Assembly: GCA_965246795.1 (NCBI GenBank) | Contig: CBDFFN010000017.1 | Coordinates: 62,001 to 126,000, forward strand | Reading direction: 5' to 3' | From: JAJXWB01 sp965246795 | GTDB lineage: Bacteria > Pseudomonadota > Alphaproteobacteria > Rhizobiales > Beijerinckiaceae | DNA: 64,000 nucleotides | Part shown: piece by piece, positions 15,607-24,408 of the stretch | How positions within the stretch are numbered: position 1 is the first letter of the stretch | Layout of the letters: each line of letters begins with the position of its first letter | Made by a program: the position numbers and the translations under genes | The notes under the pieces: model-generated | What the model was told of the DNA's origin: nothing | What the model saw: the letters and a program-made list of their open reading frames with translations, nothing else | Databases searched by the model: none

Positions 15607-16734
15607 ATGACCCGCACCCGCCTGCTTGCCGCGACCGTATCGATTTTCGCACTCACGGCCGGCGCACAGGCGCAGGTCAAAGTCGGCATCGGCGGCCCGA
15701 TCACCGGCGGCGCAGCAGCTTTCGGCGCGCAATTAAAGATGGGCACCGAGCAGGCTGTCGAGGACATCAATGCGGCCGGTGGCATTCTGGGCAAGAAACT
15801 TACGACAACGGTCGGCGACGACGTGTCCGATCCCAAGCAAGGTATTTCCGTTGCCAACAAATTCGTTGGCGATGGCGTGACCTGGGTTGTCGGACACTTC
15901 AATTCGAGCGTGTCGATCCCCGCATCCTCCGTTTACAACGACAATGGTATTCTGCAGATCACGCCCGCTTCGACCAATGTTGCGTTGACCGACCCCGACA
16001 AGAGTGGCCAGAGCAAATGGAACGTGTTCCGCACGTGCGGTCGCGACGACCAGCAAGGTTCGGTAGCGTCGAAATATCTGCTCGACAACGAGAAGGGCAA
16101 GAAGATCGCCTTCGTCCACGACAAGAAAGCGTACGGAAAAGGTCTCGTCGATGAGGCAAAGAAAGGCCTCAACGCCGGTGGCGTGCAGGAAGTGCTCTAC
16201 GAGACTATCAATCCCGGCGAGAAGGATTATTCCGCAATCGTCACGAAGCTGAAATCGGCCGGTGCGGAGATCGTCTATTACGGCGGCGAGCACACGGAAG
16301 CCGGACTGCTTGTGCGACAGATGCGCGACCAGGGAATGAAGACCATCCTCATGGGCGGCGATGGCATCGCGTCTGATGAATATGCGCAGATTGGCGGTCC
16401 AGGCTCGGAAGGTACGCTGATGACCTTCCCGCCCGACCCACGCCTCAACCCCGCTGCGGCCGAAGTCGTGAAGCGGTTCGAGGCGAAGAAGTTCAACCCT
16501 GAAACCTACACGCTCTACTCATATGCCGCCGTGCAGGTGATGAAACAGGCGGCGGAAGCAGCGAAGTCTGTCGAGCCTGAAAAGATGGCGAAGGTCATGC
16601 ACGATGGCATGACCTTCAAAACCGTTGTCGGCGACATTTCCTACGACAAGAAGGGCGACATCACGCGCGCCGACTATGTCGTGTACCGCTGGATCAAAGG
16701 CCCGGACGGCAAGATTACCTACAAGCAGCTGTAA
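15607..16734 (+). CDS. livJ: Branched-chain amino-acid ABC transporter substrate-binding protein
   Basis: 375-residue periplasmic protein with a Sec signal peptide (MTRTRLLAATVSIFALTAGAQAQ) and a LivJ/LivK-like core (KVGIGGPITGGAAAFGAQLKMGTEQAVEDINAAGGILG; YFNSS-type ligand region HFNSSVSIPASSVYNDNGI). It starts after a GGAGAC site about 70 bp beyond the small membrane protein. It is much closer to classic leucine-binding proteins than the divergent binding protein at 9.9-11.1 kb, so branched-chain amino acids are its likely ligands. Confidence 0.9.
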   Translation: MTRTRLLAATVSIFALTAGAQAQVKVGIGGPITGGAAAFGAQLKMGTEQAVEDINAAGGILGKKLTTTVGDDVSDPKQGISVANKFVGDGVTWVVGHFNSSVSIPASSVYNDNGILQITPASTNVALTDPDKSGQSKWNVFRTCGRDDQQGSVASKYLLDNEKGKKIAFVHDKKAYGKGLVDEAKKGLNAGGVQEVLYETINPGEKDYSAIVTKLKSAGAEIVYYGGEHTEAGLLVRQMRDQGMKTILMGGDGIASDEYAQIGGPGSEGTLMTFPPDPRLNPAAAEVVKRFEAKKFNPETYTLYSYAAVQVMKQAAEAAKSVEPEKMAKVMHDGMTFKTVVGDISYDKKGDITRADYVVYRWIKGPDGKITYKQL

Positions 16735-16766
16735 GCGCACTCATCGTCGAACGCGTCGGCGAGGAA

Positions 16767-17045
16767 TCACTCGTCGTCGGTCTTGGGCGCCATGCCCTTG
16801 CCAACGCTCTTCGGATCGGCGGACTTGGCCTGTCGGTCGAGTAGCCGGTCGGCGATTGCAAGCTTGCATGTGTTCGACAACTTGGCGCGATTTTGCGCCA
16901 TGCAGTCGCGCAGCTTGCCGCCTTTAGGCTCGATACCGGCGCAGTAGTTTTTCACGTCCGACGCGCAGTCGGTCTTCACGTCGGCGTAAGCGGACGCCGC
17001 GAACATCAGCGTTGTAGCAGCAGCAAGCATCGAAACTTTTAGCAT
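16767..17045 (-). CDS. Small secreted cysteine-rich repeat protein
   Basis: 92 residues with a signal peptide (MLKVSMLAAATTLMFAASAYA) followed by DVKTDCASDVKNYCAGIEPKGGKLRDCMAQNRAKLSNTC. The spacing of four cysteines resembles the eukaryotic-type GLG1 cysteine-rich repeat that also occurs in small periplasmic proteins of Hyphomicrobiales. The C-terminal tail is charged and probably disordered. It is monocistronic, convergent with livJ and divergent from moxR. Function unknown. Confidence 0.75.
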   Translation of the reverse strand: MLKVSMLAAATTLMFAASAYADVKTDCASDVKNYCAGIEPKGGKLRDCMAQNRAKLSNTCKLAIADRLLDRQAKSADPKSVGKGMAPKTDDE

Positions 17046-17170
17046 CACAGGTCTCCCTCGATTGCCTGAGATGGCACCCGATCCGTGACAAGACAATGGC
17101 GGATTCGTCCAGACTTGCCGGTCTTGGACCACGCCTTTAGGGTCGCCCGAAATCCCCACAGGAAAAGCAG

Positions 17171-18013
17171 ATGCGTTTCGAAGGCACGAAGGACTATGTC
17201 GCGACCGACGATCTGAAAGTGGCTGTTAATGCCGCGATCGTGCTCGAACGCCCTCTGCTGGTTAAGGGCGAGCCTGGTACCGGCAAGACGGTTCTTGCCG
17301 AAGAGGTCGCCAAAGCGATCGACGCGCCGCTGCTCACCTGGCACATCAAATCGACGACCAAGGCGCAGCAGGGCCTCTACGAATACGACGCCGTCTCGCG
17401 TTTGCGCGACTCGCAGCTCGGGGACCCCAAGGTCAGCGACATCTCGAACTACATCAAGCGCGGCAAGATGTGGGAAGCGTTCGCGGCAGAGAAACGCCCG
17501 GTGCTGCTGATCGACGAGATCGACAAGGCCGATATCGAGTTTCCGAACGATCTTCTGCTCGAACTCGATCGCATGGAATTTCACGTCTACGAGACCGGCG
17601 AGACGATCAGGGCCGCGAAACGTCCGCTCGTGATGATCACGTCGAACAACGAGAAGGAATTGCCCGACGCGTTCCTTCGTCGCTGTTTCTTCCACTACAT
17701 CAAATTCCCCGATACCGAGACGATGGAGAAGATCGTCGACGTCCATTATCCCAACATCAAGCAACGGCTTGTGGAGGAGGCGTTGCGCATCTTCTTCGAG
17801 GTACGTGACGTGCCGGGCCTGAAGAAGAAGCCGTCGACATCGGAGCTTCTCGACTGGCTGAAGTTGCTTCTGAACGAAGACATCGGCCCGGAAACATTGC
17901 GCGAACGCGATCCGAAGAAGCTCATTCCGCCGCTGCACGGCGCGCTGCTCAAGAACGAGCAGGACGTGCATCTGTTCGAGCGGCTGGCGTTCCTCAATCG
18001 CCGCGAGCGCTGA
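17171..18013 (+). CDS. MoxR-family AAA+ ATPase
   Basis: 280 residues with Walker A GEPGTGKT (33-40), Walker B VLLIDEIDKA (111-120), sensor 1 (MITSNNEKELPDAF) and an arginine-finger region RRCFFHYI. MoxR ATPases act as chaperones that mature or remodel partner complexes, usually with a von Willebrand A protein encoded next door. No vWA gene follows here; instead a caspase-fold gene starts 86 bp downstream on the same strand. The start has a good AGGAAAAG site. The partner is unknown. Confidence 0.9.
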   Translation: MRFEGTKDYVATDDLKVAVNAAIVLERPLLVKGEPGTGKTVLAEEVAKAIDAPLLTWHIKSTTKAQQGLYEYDAVSRLRDSQLGDPKVSDISNYIKRGKMWEAFAAEKRPVLLIDEIDKADIEFPNDLLLELDRMEFHVYETGETIRAAKRPLVMITSNNEKELPDAFLRRCFFHYIKFPDTETMEKIVDVHYPNIKQRLVEEALRIFFEVRDVPGLKKKPSTSELLDWLKLLLNEDIGPETLRERDPKKLIPPLHGALLKNEQDVHLFERLAFLNRRER

Positions 18014-18099
18014 CAGAGTTTCGCCACACTCGAACCAAGCGGTTCATAGCGAGTTCATGCCGTTCGGCGTCATTTCGGTGACGCATCGGAGGCTACTGC

Positions 18100-20541
18100 A
18101 TGAAAATTCGCCGCTTCGCCATCGCAATCCTCGCACTCGGTGCGCTCGCGCCCATCTCCACGAAAACTTGGGCACAGGGGACAACGTCCCGCCTCGCACT
18201 CGTCATTGGTGAGGCGCAATATCGCGACGGCCCGCTTGCGACCGCGGCGAACGACGGCGGCCTGATGGCCGACCTATTGCGGCAGGCCGGCTACGACGTG
18301 ACCGGCGCGGCTAATCTCAGTCAGGATCAGATACGCGCGACCTTCCGCGAGTTTCTGGAAAAGGCGGCAGCGGTCGGACCGCAGGCCGAGATTTTCGTCT
18401 ACCTCAGCGGCAAGGGCGTGCAATTCGCTGGCGAAAATTACCTCGCCCCCATCGAGTCAACAATCGCGAACTCTGCGAGCGTGCCTGCTGAAGCGATCCG
18501 GCTTGCCGATTTCACTGGTCCGCTCGAGGGCATGCCGGCGCGGGCACGCGTTATCGTTCTCGACATCGCCCGGCCCAACAACTTCGGCCGCGCGGGCCAG
18601 CCGCTCGCCAGCGGTCTCGAACTTGTCGATGCCGCGCCGAACTCGCTTGTCGCATTCAACACCTCGCCGGGGACGATCGCACCGGATGAGAACGGCCCTT
18701 ACGGCGCTTACGCGCAGACGCTGGTCGAGATGCTGCGCCAGCCAGGCCTGCCGCTGAACGAAGCCTTCGCGCAGGTGCGGCTGCGTGTGAACCAGGCGAC
18801 GCGCGGCGCCCAGACGCCGTTTCACGTTTCGAAGCTGACCGCGAATTACTCGCTGTTCGCGCCGGTGCCGGGCGCACCGGCCATCGCTGCTGCGCCCGTC
18901 GTGCGCGCGAAGCGGCCGATGCGCGATGTGCCGCCGGCCGAAGCCTACGGTTATGCCGTCGAGGCCGACACCTATCAAGCTTATGACGAATTTCTCACGG
19001 TCTATCCCAACGATCCCTTGGCGCGCCGCGTGCGCGCGATGCAGGCGGCTCGACGCGAGGCTCTGACCTGGCGGCGTACTTATCTCGCCAACACGCCGGA
19101 AGCCTACTGGACCTATCTGCGGCGGTATCCGAATGGCCCGCATTCGGCGGATGCCGGGCGGCGGCTTTCGTTCATCCGTGCAGCGCTCGCCCCGCCGCCG
19201 CAGTTCCGCGAATATGACGCCTACGACATCCCGCCGCCGCCGCGCGACGAGATAGTGCTCATCGATCGGCCGCGCTATTTCATCAACGAGGTCGTGGATG
19301 TGCCGCCGCCGCGTTACGCCGACGATTTCCTGCCGCCCGTGCCGCGGGAATATCGCGATCTGCCGCCGCCGCCGCCGCCGCCGCGCGCCGGCTTCCTGCC
19401 GATCCCGGTGCCGATCCCGATCCCTTACGCGCGTCCGCAGCAGCAACAACCGGGCGTCGTGACCGCGCCGCGATTCGTGCAGCAGCCGGTAGCACCCGCG
19501 GGCGGTGTTGCACCGCAGGCCGCGCCCATCCCACAAGGCTACACGGCAGCGCCGCCGGCTGGTGCACGACCGTCGGGTGGCCCGGCAGGCGCGGGCGTGC
19601 CCGCAACAACGATCCAGTCGACGCCGGGTGCTGCGACCCCCGTCGCACCGACCACAACCGTTCCGGGCACCTCGCCTGCTGAGCCGCGCGTGGTGCCGAC
19701 CGCACCGATCACTGCGCCCGGTACGGCACCCGCTGCGCCCGGCACGGCTCCGTCGCAGACACTGCCGCGTCCGGGGAGTGCCGGAGCGCCGACGCCGAAT
19801 GCCGTGCCGGGTAATGCGCCGACGCCACCGGCCGGGACGCCCCCTGTCCAAACGCTGCCGCGGTCCGAGCGTCCGGCTCGCGAGCCCGGAGCATCCCCGG
19901 CTGGCGAACGCCCGACGACCGTTCCGCAGACGACAGCGCCGTCGCAGACCCTGCCATCGCCTGGCAGCAGCGGCCAACCGGCATCGCGGCCGACCGGCGA
20001 GCCTGCAAGGCCGACAACCTTGCCCTCAGGTTCGCCGCCGGCGCGCGAGACCTCTCCGGCACGTGAGACAGCGCCAGTCGCAAGGCCGACACCGATTGTG
20101 CCGCCTGCGGCCACGACTGCACCGCGCGAGCCAGCCCCGGCGCGGGTTGCACCGCCTGAGCCGCGAGAGGTGCCTCGCGCCGCACCGGTCGAACCGCGCG
20201 AGGCACCGCGTGCCACGCCGCCGGCCGCCGTCGCTCCTCGGGCGGCACCGCCCGAACCACGTGAGGTACCCCGCGCCGCGCCGCCCGTACCTCGCGCTGC
20301 GCCCGTCGAGCCACGCGAAGCGCCGCGCGCTGCGCCGGTCGAACCACGTGAGGCACCGCGTGCCACGCCGCCCGTACCTCGCGCTGCGCCCGTCGAGCCA
20401 CGCGAAGCGCCGCGCACAGCGCCCGGTGGTGGCGGCGAAGGTCGCGGAGGCGGCGGCGGTGAAGGCCGTGGCGGGGGTGGCGAAGGCCGAGGCGGCGGCG
20501 GTGGCGGTCCCGGCGGCGAGCGTCGCGGTGGCGGCGGCTAG
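18100..20541 (+). CDS. Caspase-fold (peptidase C14-like) protein lacking the catalytic dyad, with Pro/Arg/Gly-rich tail
   Basis: The 813-residue protein has a signal peptide (about 1-26), then a caspase-like domain (30-255). The landmarks RLALVIGEAQY, NDGGLMADLLRQAGYDV, YLSGKGVQFAGENYLAP and VIVLDIARPNNF are all recognisable. The catalytic His of the usual SGHG is Lys (K105, codon AAG at 18412) and the catalytic Cys of the usual DAC is Ala (A157, codon GCC at 18568), so it should not be a peptidase. A middle region with tetratricopeptide-like length (285-360) is followed by PPPPPP tracts and about 330 residues of Pro/Ala/Arg low complexity with EPREAPRA repeats. It ends in a GGGEGRGGGG tail. 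GGAGG precedes the ATG. A perfect hairpin (20551-20575) lies just past the stop. Confidence 0.85.
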   Translation: MKIRRFAIAILALGALAPISTKTWAQGTTSRLALVIGEAQYRDGPLATAANDGGLMADLLRQAGYDVTGAANLSQDQIRATFREFLEKAAAVGPQAEIFVYLSGKGVQFAGENYLAPIESTIANSASVPAEAIRLADFTGPLEGMPARARVIVLDIARPNNFGRAGQPLASGLELVDAAPNSLVAFNTSPGTIAPDENGPYGAYAQTLVEMLRQPGLPLNEAFAQVRLRVNQATRGAQTPFHVSKLTANYSLFAPVPGAPAIAAAPVVRAKRPMRDVPPAEAYGYAVEADTYQAYDEFLTVYPNDPLARRVRAMQAARREALTWRRTYLANTPEAYWTYLRRYPNGPHSADAGRRLSFIRAALAPPPQFREYDAYDIPPPPRDEIVLIDRPRYFINEVVDVPPPRYADDFLPPVPREYRDLPPPPPPPRAGFLPIPVPIPIPYARPQQQQPGVVTAPRFVQQPVAPAGGVAPQAAPIPQGYTAAPPAGARPSGGPAGAGVPATTIQSTPGAATPVAPTTTVPGTSPAEPRVVPTAPITAPGTAPAAPGTAPSQTLPRPGSAGAPTPNAVPGNAPTPPAGTPPVQTLPRSERPAREPGASPAGERPTTVPQTTAPSQTLPSPGSSGQPASRPTGEPARPTTLPSGSPPARETSPARETAPVARPTPIVPPAATTAPREPAPARVAPPEPREVPRAAPVEPREAPRATPPAAVAPRAAPPEPREVPRAAPPVPRAAPVEPREAPRAAPVEPREAPRATPPVPRAAPVEPREAPRTAPGGGGEGRGGGGGEGRGGGGEGRGGGGGGPGGERRGGGG

Positions 20542-20544
20542 CCG

Positions 20545-21414
20545 CTAACGGTCGAGCCTGGCGATCAGGCTCGACGTGTCCCAGCGGGTGCCGCCCATCT
20601 TCTGCACTTCCGCGTAGAACTGATCGACGAGCGCGGCAACCGGCAGATTTGCCCCGTTGCGGCGTGCCTCGTCGAGACAGATCGAAAGGTCCTTGCGCAT
20701 CCAGTCGACGGCGAAACCGAAGTCGAACTTGTCGGTGAGCATCGTCTTGAATCGGTTTTCCATCTGCCAGGATTGCGCCGCGCCTTTCGAGATGACGGCA
20801 ACCACCGCCTCGCCATCGAGGCCAGCCTTCTTGGCGAAATGCAGCCCTTCCGACAGGCCCTGCACGAGCCCCGCGATGCAGATCTGGTTGACCATCTTCG
20901 TGAGCTGGCCCGCGCCGGACGGCCCCATCAAACGACATGCTTTCGCAAACGCGACAATGACAGGCTCGGCTTTCGCATAGGCATCCGCGTCACCGCCGCA
21001 CATGACGGTGAGCGCGCCGTTCTCCGCACCGGCCTGTCCGCCAGACACCGGCGCGTCGATGAACGCGATGCCGAGTTTCTTCGCTTCGTCATGCAGTTCA
21101 CTTGCGACTGCGGCAGAGGCAGTCGTATTGTCGACGAAGATCGCGCCTTTCTTCATGCCCGCGAATGCGCCGTCCTTGCCGAGCACGACGGAGCGCAGAT
21201 CGTCGTCGTTACCGACGCAGCAAAACACGAAGTCGCAATCCTTCGCAGCTTCGCGTGGCGTCGGCGCCGATGCGCCGCCGTGCTTGCCGACCCAGTCCTT
21301 CGCCTTTGCGGCAGAGCGATTGTAGACGGTAAGTTCGTGCCCGCCCTTCGCCTTCAGATGCCCAGCCATCGGAAAGCCCATGACTCCGAGCCCGAGAAAC
21401 GCGATCTTCGCCAT
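20545..21414 (-). CDS. NAD(P)-dependent beta-hydroxyacid dehydrogenase (3-hydroxyisobutyrate dehydrogenase family)
   Basis: 289 residues. The N-terminal Rossmann motif is AFLGLGVMGFPMAGHL, the substrate-binding signature is FIDAPVSGGQAGAENGALT, and the catalytic Lys lies in GAGQLTKMVNQ. These are hallmarks of 3-hydroxyisobutyrate dehydrogenase, tartronate semialdehyde reductase and related enzymes. The ATG at 21414 follows GGGAGA; the longer frame upstream has no family match. Valine degradation or glyoxylate metabolism are possible roles, but nothing nearby decides. It converges with the pseudo-caspase gene, the stops being about 3 bp apart. Confidence 0.88.
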   Translation of the reverse strand: MAKIAFLGLGVMGFPMAGHLKAKGGHELTVYNRSAAKAKDWVGKHGGASAPTPREAAKDCDFVFCCVGNDDDLRSVVLGKDGAFAGMKKGAIFVDNTTASAAVASELHDEAKKLGIAFIDAPVSGGQAGAENGALTVMCGGDADAYAKAEPVIVAFAKACRLMGPSGAGQLTKMVNQICIAGLVQGLSEGLHFAKKAGLDGEAVVAVISKGAAQSWQMENRFKTMLTDKFDFGFAVDWMRKDLSICLDEARRNGANLPVAALVDQFYAEVQKMGGTRWDTSSLIARLDR

Positions 21415-21711
21415 CAAAAATTCTCCCGTGATCGGGCGCCCGGATCGCACGAACACCTTCGCCCGGCAAGTTTTCACGCGCACGTGATTCTATGCGAAGC
21501 GCGGGTCGTCGACGCACGACGAATGTCGTTTCCAAAACATTGCCTTGCAGAGTGCATGTTCTATCGCTCACGAAGCCGTGTTGCATGAGCCCGCAGCCAT
21601 GTGACGGCGGTCACATACCCCAAGCACGGTTCGGCGTAGCTTCATCAACGACACGCAAGGACGCGTGCCGATGAAGCGCCGGAACCCTCCGGCCAACGAC
21701 AGGAGAGCACT

Positions 21712-22000
21712 ATGATCAACTTCCGCAAGACCATCACTGCCGCCGTCGCGGCCATCACGTTGGGCGGCGCTGCCGTCGCCACGACGTCGACGCCCGCCGC
21801 GGCCTGGGGCCACGGTTACGGCTGGGGCGGCCCTGGCATCGCAGCCGGCGTTATCGGCGGCCTCGCGCTCGGCGCAGTCGCGGCCGGTGCTGCGGGTGGC
21901 TACGGTTATGGATACGGCTACGGCTGTGTCGCGCGGCAGCCTGCTTACGACTACTACGGCAACTTCGTCGGCTATCGCCGCGTCCCGCGTCGCTTGCTGA
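21712..22000 (+). pseudogene. Gly/Tyr-rich small secreted protein gene with probable 3' frameshift
   Basis: The product has a signal peptide (residues 1-32, ending PAAA), then WGHGYGWGGPGI, an Ala/Gly-rich hydrophobic stretch and GYGYGYGYG. The next segment, YDYYGNFVGYRRV, closes similar small proteins of this order shortly before a stop. In the sequence as given, the frame continues past this point to 22686, over an intrinsic terminator and two oppositely oriented genes. Removing one C from the CCC at 21984-21986 gives the ending RRVRVAC and a TGA at 21998-22000, a natural end. It is therefore annotated as a frameshifted gene; a sequencing error is equally possible. AGGAGAG precedes the ATG. 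The function of the family is unknown. Confidence 0.65.
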
Positions 22001-22022
22001 TAAAGCACGATGCCCTTCGCCT

Positions 22023-22055
22023 GAGGCCTCCGCATCGCGGGGGCCTCTCGCTTTT
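22023..22055 (+). terminator. Intrinsic terminator after the Gly/Tyr-rich gene
   Basis: GAGGCCTCCGC (22023-22033) and GCGGGGGCCTC (22037-22047) pair over 11 bp with a single G-U and an ATC loop, followed by TCGCTTTTC. It is oriented for the plus strand and lies 23 bp after the predicted frameshift-corrected stop, which supports that stop. Confidence 0.75.
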
Positions 22056-22058
22056 CAA

Positions 22059-22301
22059 CTACTGTCGCTTGCCGGTGGGCAGGCCAGACGCGGGATCTCG
22101 CGGTTTAGGTGGTGACCGTTTGGCGAAGCTTAAGACGTCGATCGACTCATTCGCCTTTGTTTCCTTCGACTCGCCTTTGACCCCGTCCAATTTGAGGAGC
22201 GGGCCTGTCGGCTTGGGCGGCGCTTTCGGATCGGCTATCGCGCCCGACGCGATGATCCCGAGCAAGAAAACACCAGCGATTGGCGCAAAAAGTCTGGTCA
22301 T
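22059..22301 (-). CDS. Small secreted protein of unknown function
   Basis: 80 residues starting MTRLFAPIAGVFLLGIIASGAIA, a signal peptide, followed by a Lys/Pro-rich hydrophilic remainder (DPKAPPKPTGPLLKLDGVKGE). A GGAGGT lies about 10 nt before the ATG. Its start lies about 66 bp downstream of the stop of the binding-protein gene at 22368, with which it may be co-transcribed. No family recognised. It overlaps the spurious extension of the frameshifted gene on the other strand. Confidence 0.6.
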   Translation of the reverse strand: MTRLFAPIAGVFLLGIIASGAIADPKAPPKPTGPLLKLDGVKGESKETKANESIDVLSFAKRSPPKPRDPASGLPTGKRQ

Positions 22302-22367
22302 CCGGCCCCCACCTCCGTTGCCCATTCCTAGCATGTCGCGACGATCCCACAATCGCACGGGTTACGA

Positions 22368-23138
22368 TCACCGGATCGGAAAGCTGAAATACCTGCCGCT
22401 GATGCGCGCGAACGTACCGTCATCAGTGATGGATTGCAGCGCGGCATCGATCGCCTCACGCAACGCGACATCCGTCTTTCGCACCGCGACGCCGATGCCT
22501 TCGCCGGAGATGTTCGAATCACGTGGCGGATTGCCGAGCACCTTGCAGCATTGGCCCTCGCGCCGCTTGGTCATGAAATCGGCGATCGAAAGCGCATCCG
22601 CAAGCAATGCATCGATGCGGCCTTCCGCCAGATCGAGCATCGCGTCTTCGAGCGACGCGAACGTGCGTATCGTCGCGCCCTTGTAGGCCTCTTCGAGATA
22701 GGTCTGCGCCGCACTGCCGTCCTCGACGCCGATCGTCTTGCCCGCAAAACTCGCGGACGCGATGTCCTTCAGCGGCGATGTCTTCGCTACGACGAAGGAG
22801 ACGGGCATCTGGACATAGGGTTTCGAGAACGCGACCTGCGCGCGTCGTTCGTCGTTGATGTCGATGGCCGCCATCACGGCATCGTATTGATGCGCAGTAA
22901 GGCCCGGCAGCAGACTGTCCCAGTCCTGCGCGACGAACGCGCAGTTGCGCTTCATGCGCGTGCACAATTCGCGCCCGAGGTCGATTTCGAAACCGGCCAA
23001 CTCATTGTTGTCGAGATAGTTGAAGGGCGGACGCGCGCCTTCGCTCGCAATCGTCAGAGGTTCGTCCGCGCCCGTGGCAACGCCCGCCGCGAAAAGAAGC
23101 GCGACGAAAGCGAGCGCCACCGGACGAAAACGCTCCAT
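22368..23138 (-). CDS. Amino-acid-type periplasmic substrate-binding protein (SBP_bac_3)
   Basis: 256 residues with a signal peptide (MERFRPVALAFVALLFAAGVATGA). It continues with a type II binding fold (LTIASEGARPPFNYLDNNELAGFEIDLGREL, the ArtJ/HisJ pattern with aspartate FEIDL; YDAVMAAIDINDERR; FVVAK; IGVEDGSAAQTYL). Such proteins bind polar amino acids or opines. No permease or ATPase genes are adjacent, so it is an orphan component or a sensor-type binding protein. The ATG at 23138 was preferred to an upstream in-frame ATG because it begins the signal peptide. Confidence 0.85.
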   Translation of the reverse strand: MERFRPVALAFVALLFAAGVATGADEPLTIASEGARPPFNYLDNNELAGFEIDLGRELCTRMKRNCAFVAQDWDSLLPGLTAHQYDAVMAAIDINDERRAQVAFSKPYVQMPVSFVVAKTSPLKDIASASFAGKTIGVEDGSAAQTYLEEAYKGATIRTFASLEDAMLDLAEGRIDALLADALSIADFMTKRREGQCCKVLGNPPRDSNISGEGIGVAVRKTDVALREAIDAALQSITDDGTFARISGRYFSFPIR

Positions 23139-23248
23139 ATCGGGAAACCGCACTCCTGCCCGCGCCGCGCGCGACGTTTGACCCATTACCATGCAGCGAT
23201 TAAGCCGCGCCGAATGTGCATAAACCGGAAGTGTGACGAGGTGGAGGT

Positions 23249-24361
<1,113 letters not shown>

Positions 24362-24408
24362 TTTGCATCCAATCGCGTGTGTCACGCGATCGGAATCGTC
24401 GGCGTCCG

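Noticed and set aside
18457..19977. 506-codon minus-strand open frame across the caspase-fold gene
   Set aside because: It is a by-product of GC-rich repetitive codons; the product is Arg-rich low complexity with no ribosome site, while the plus strand has a signal peptide and a recognisable fold.
17171..20541. Complete MoxR-vWA-effector conflict system
   Set aside because: No vWA gene is present, and the caspase-fold protein is exported and lacks catalytic residues.
22505..22530. tRNA T-arm-like GTTCGAATC
   Set aside because: It lies inside the periplasmic binding-protein gene and has no acceptor or anticodon stems around it.
21712..22686. Single 324-residue protein
   Set aside because: The frame crosses an intrinsic terminator and runs antisense through two well-supported minus-strand genes; the C-terminal part has no protein-like features.
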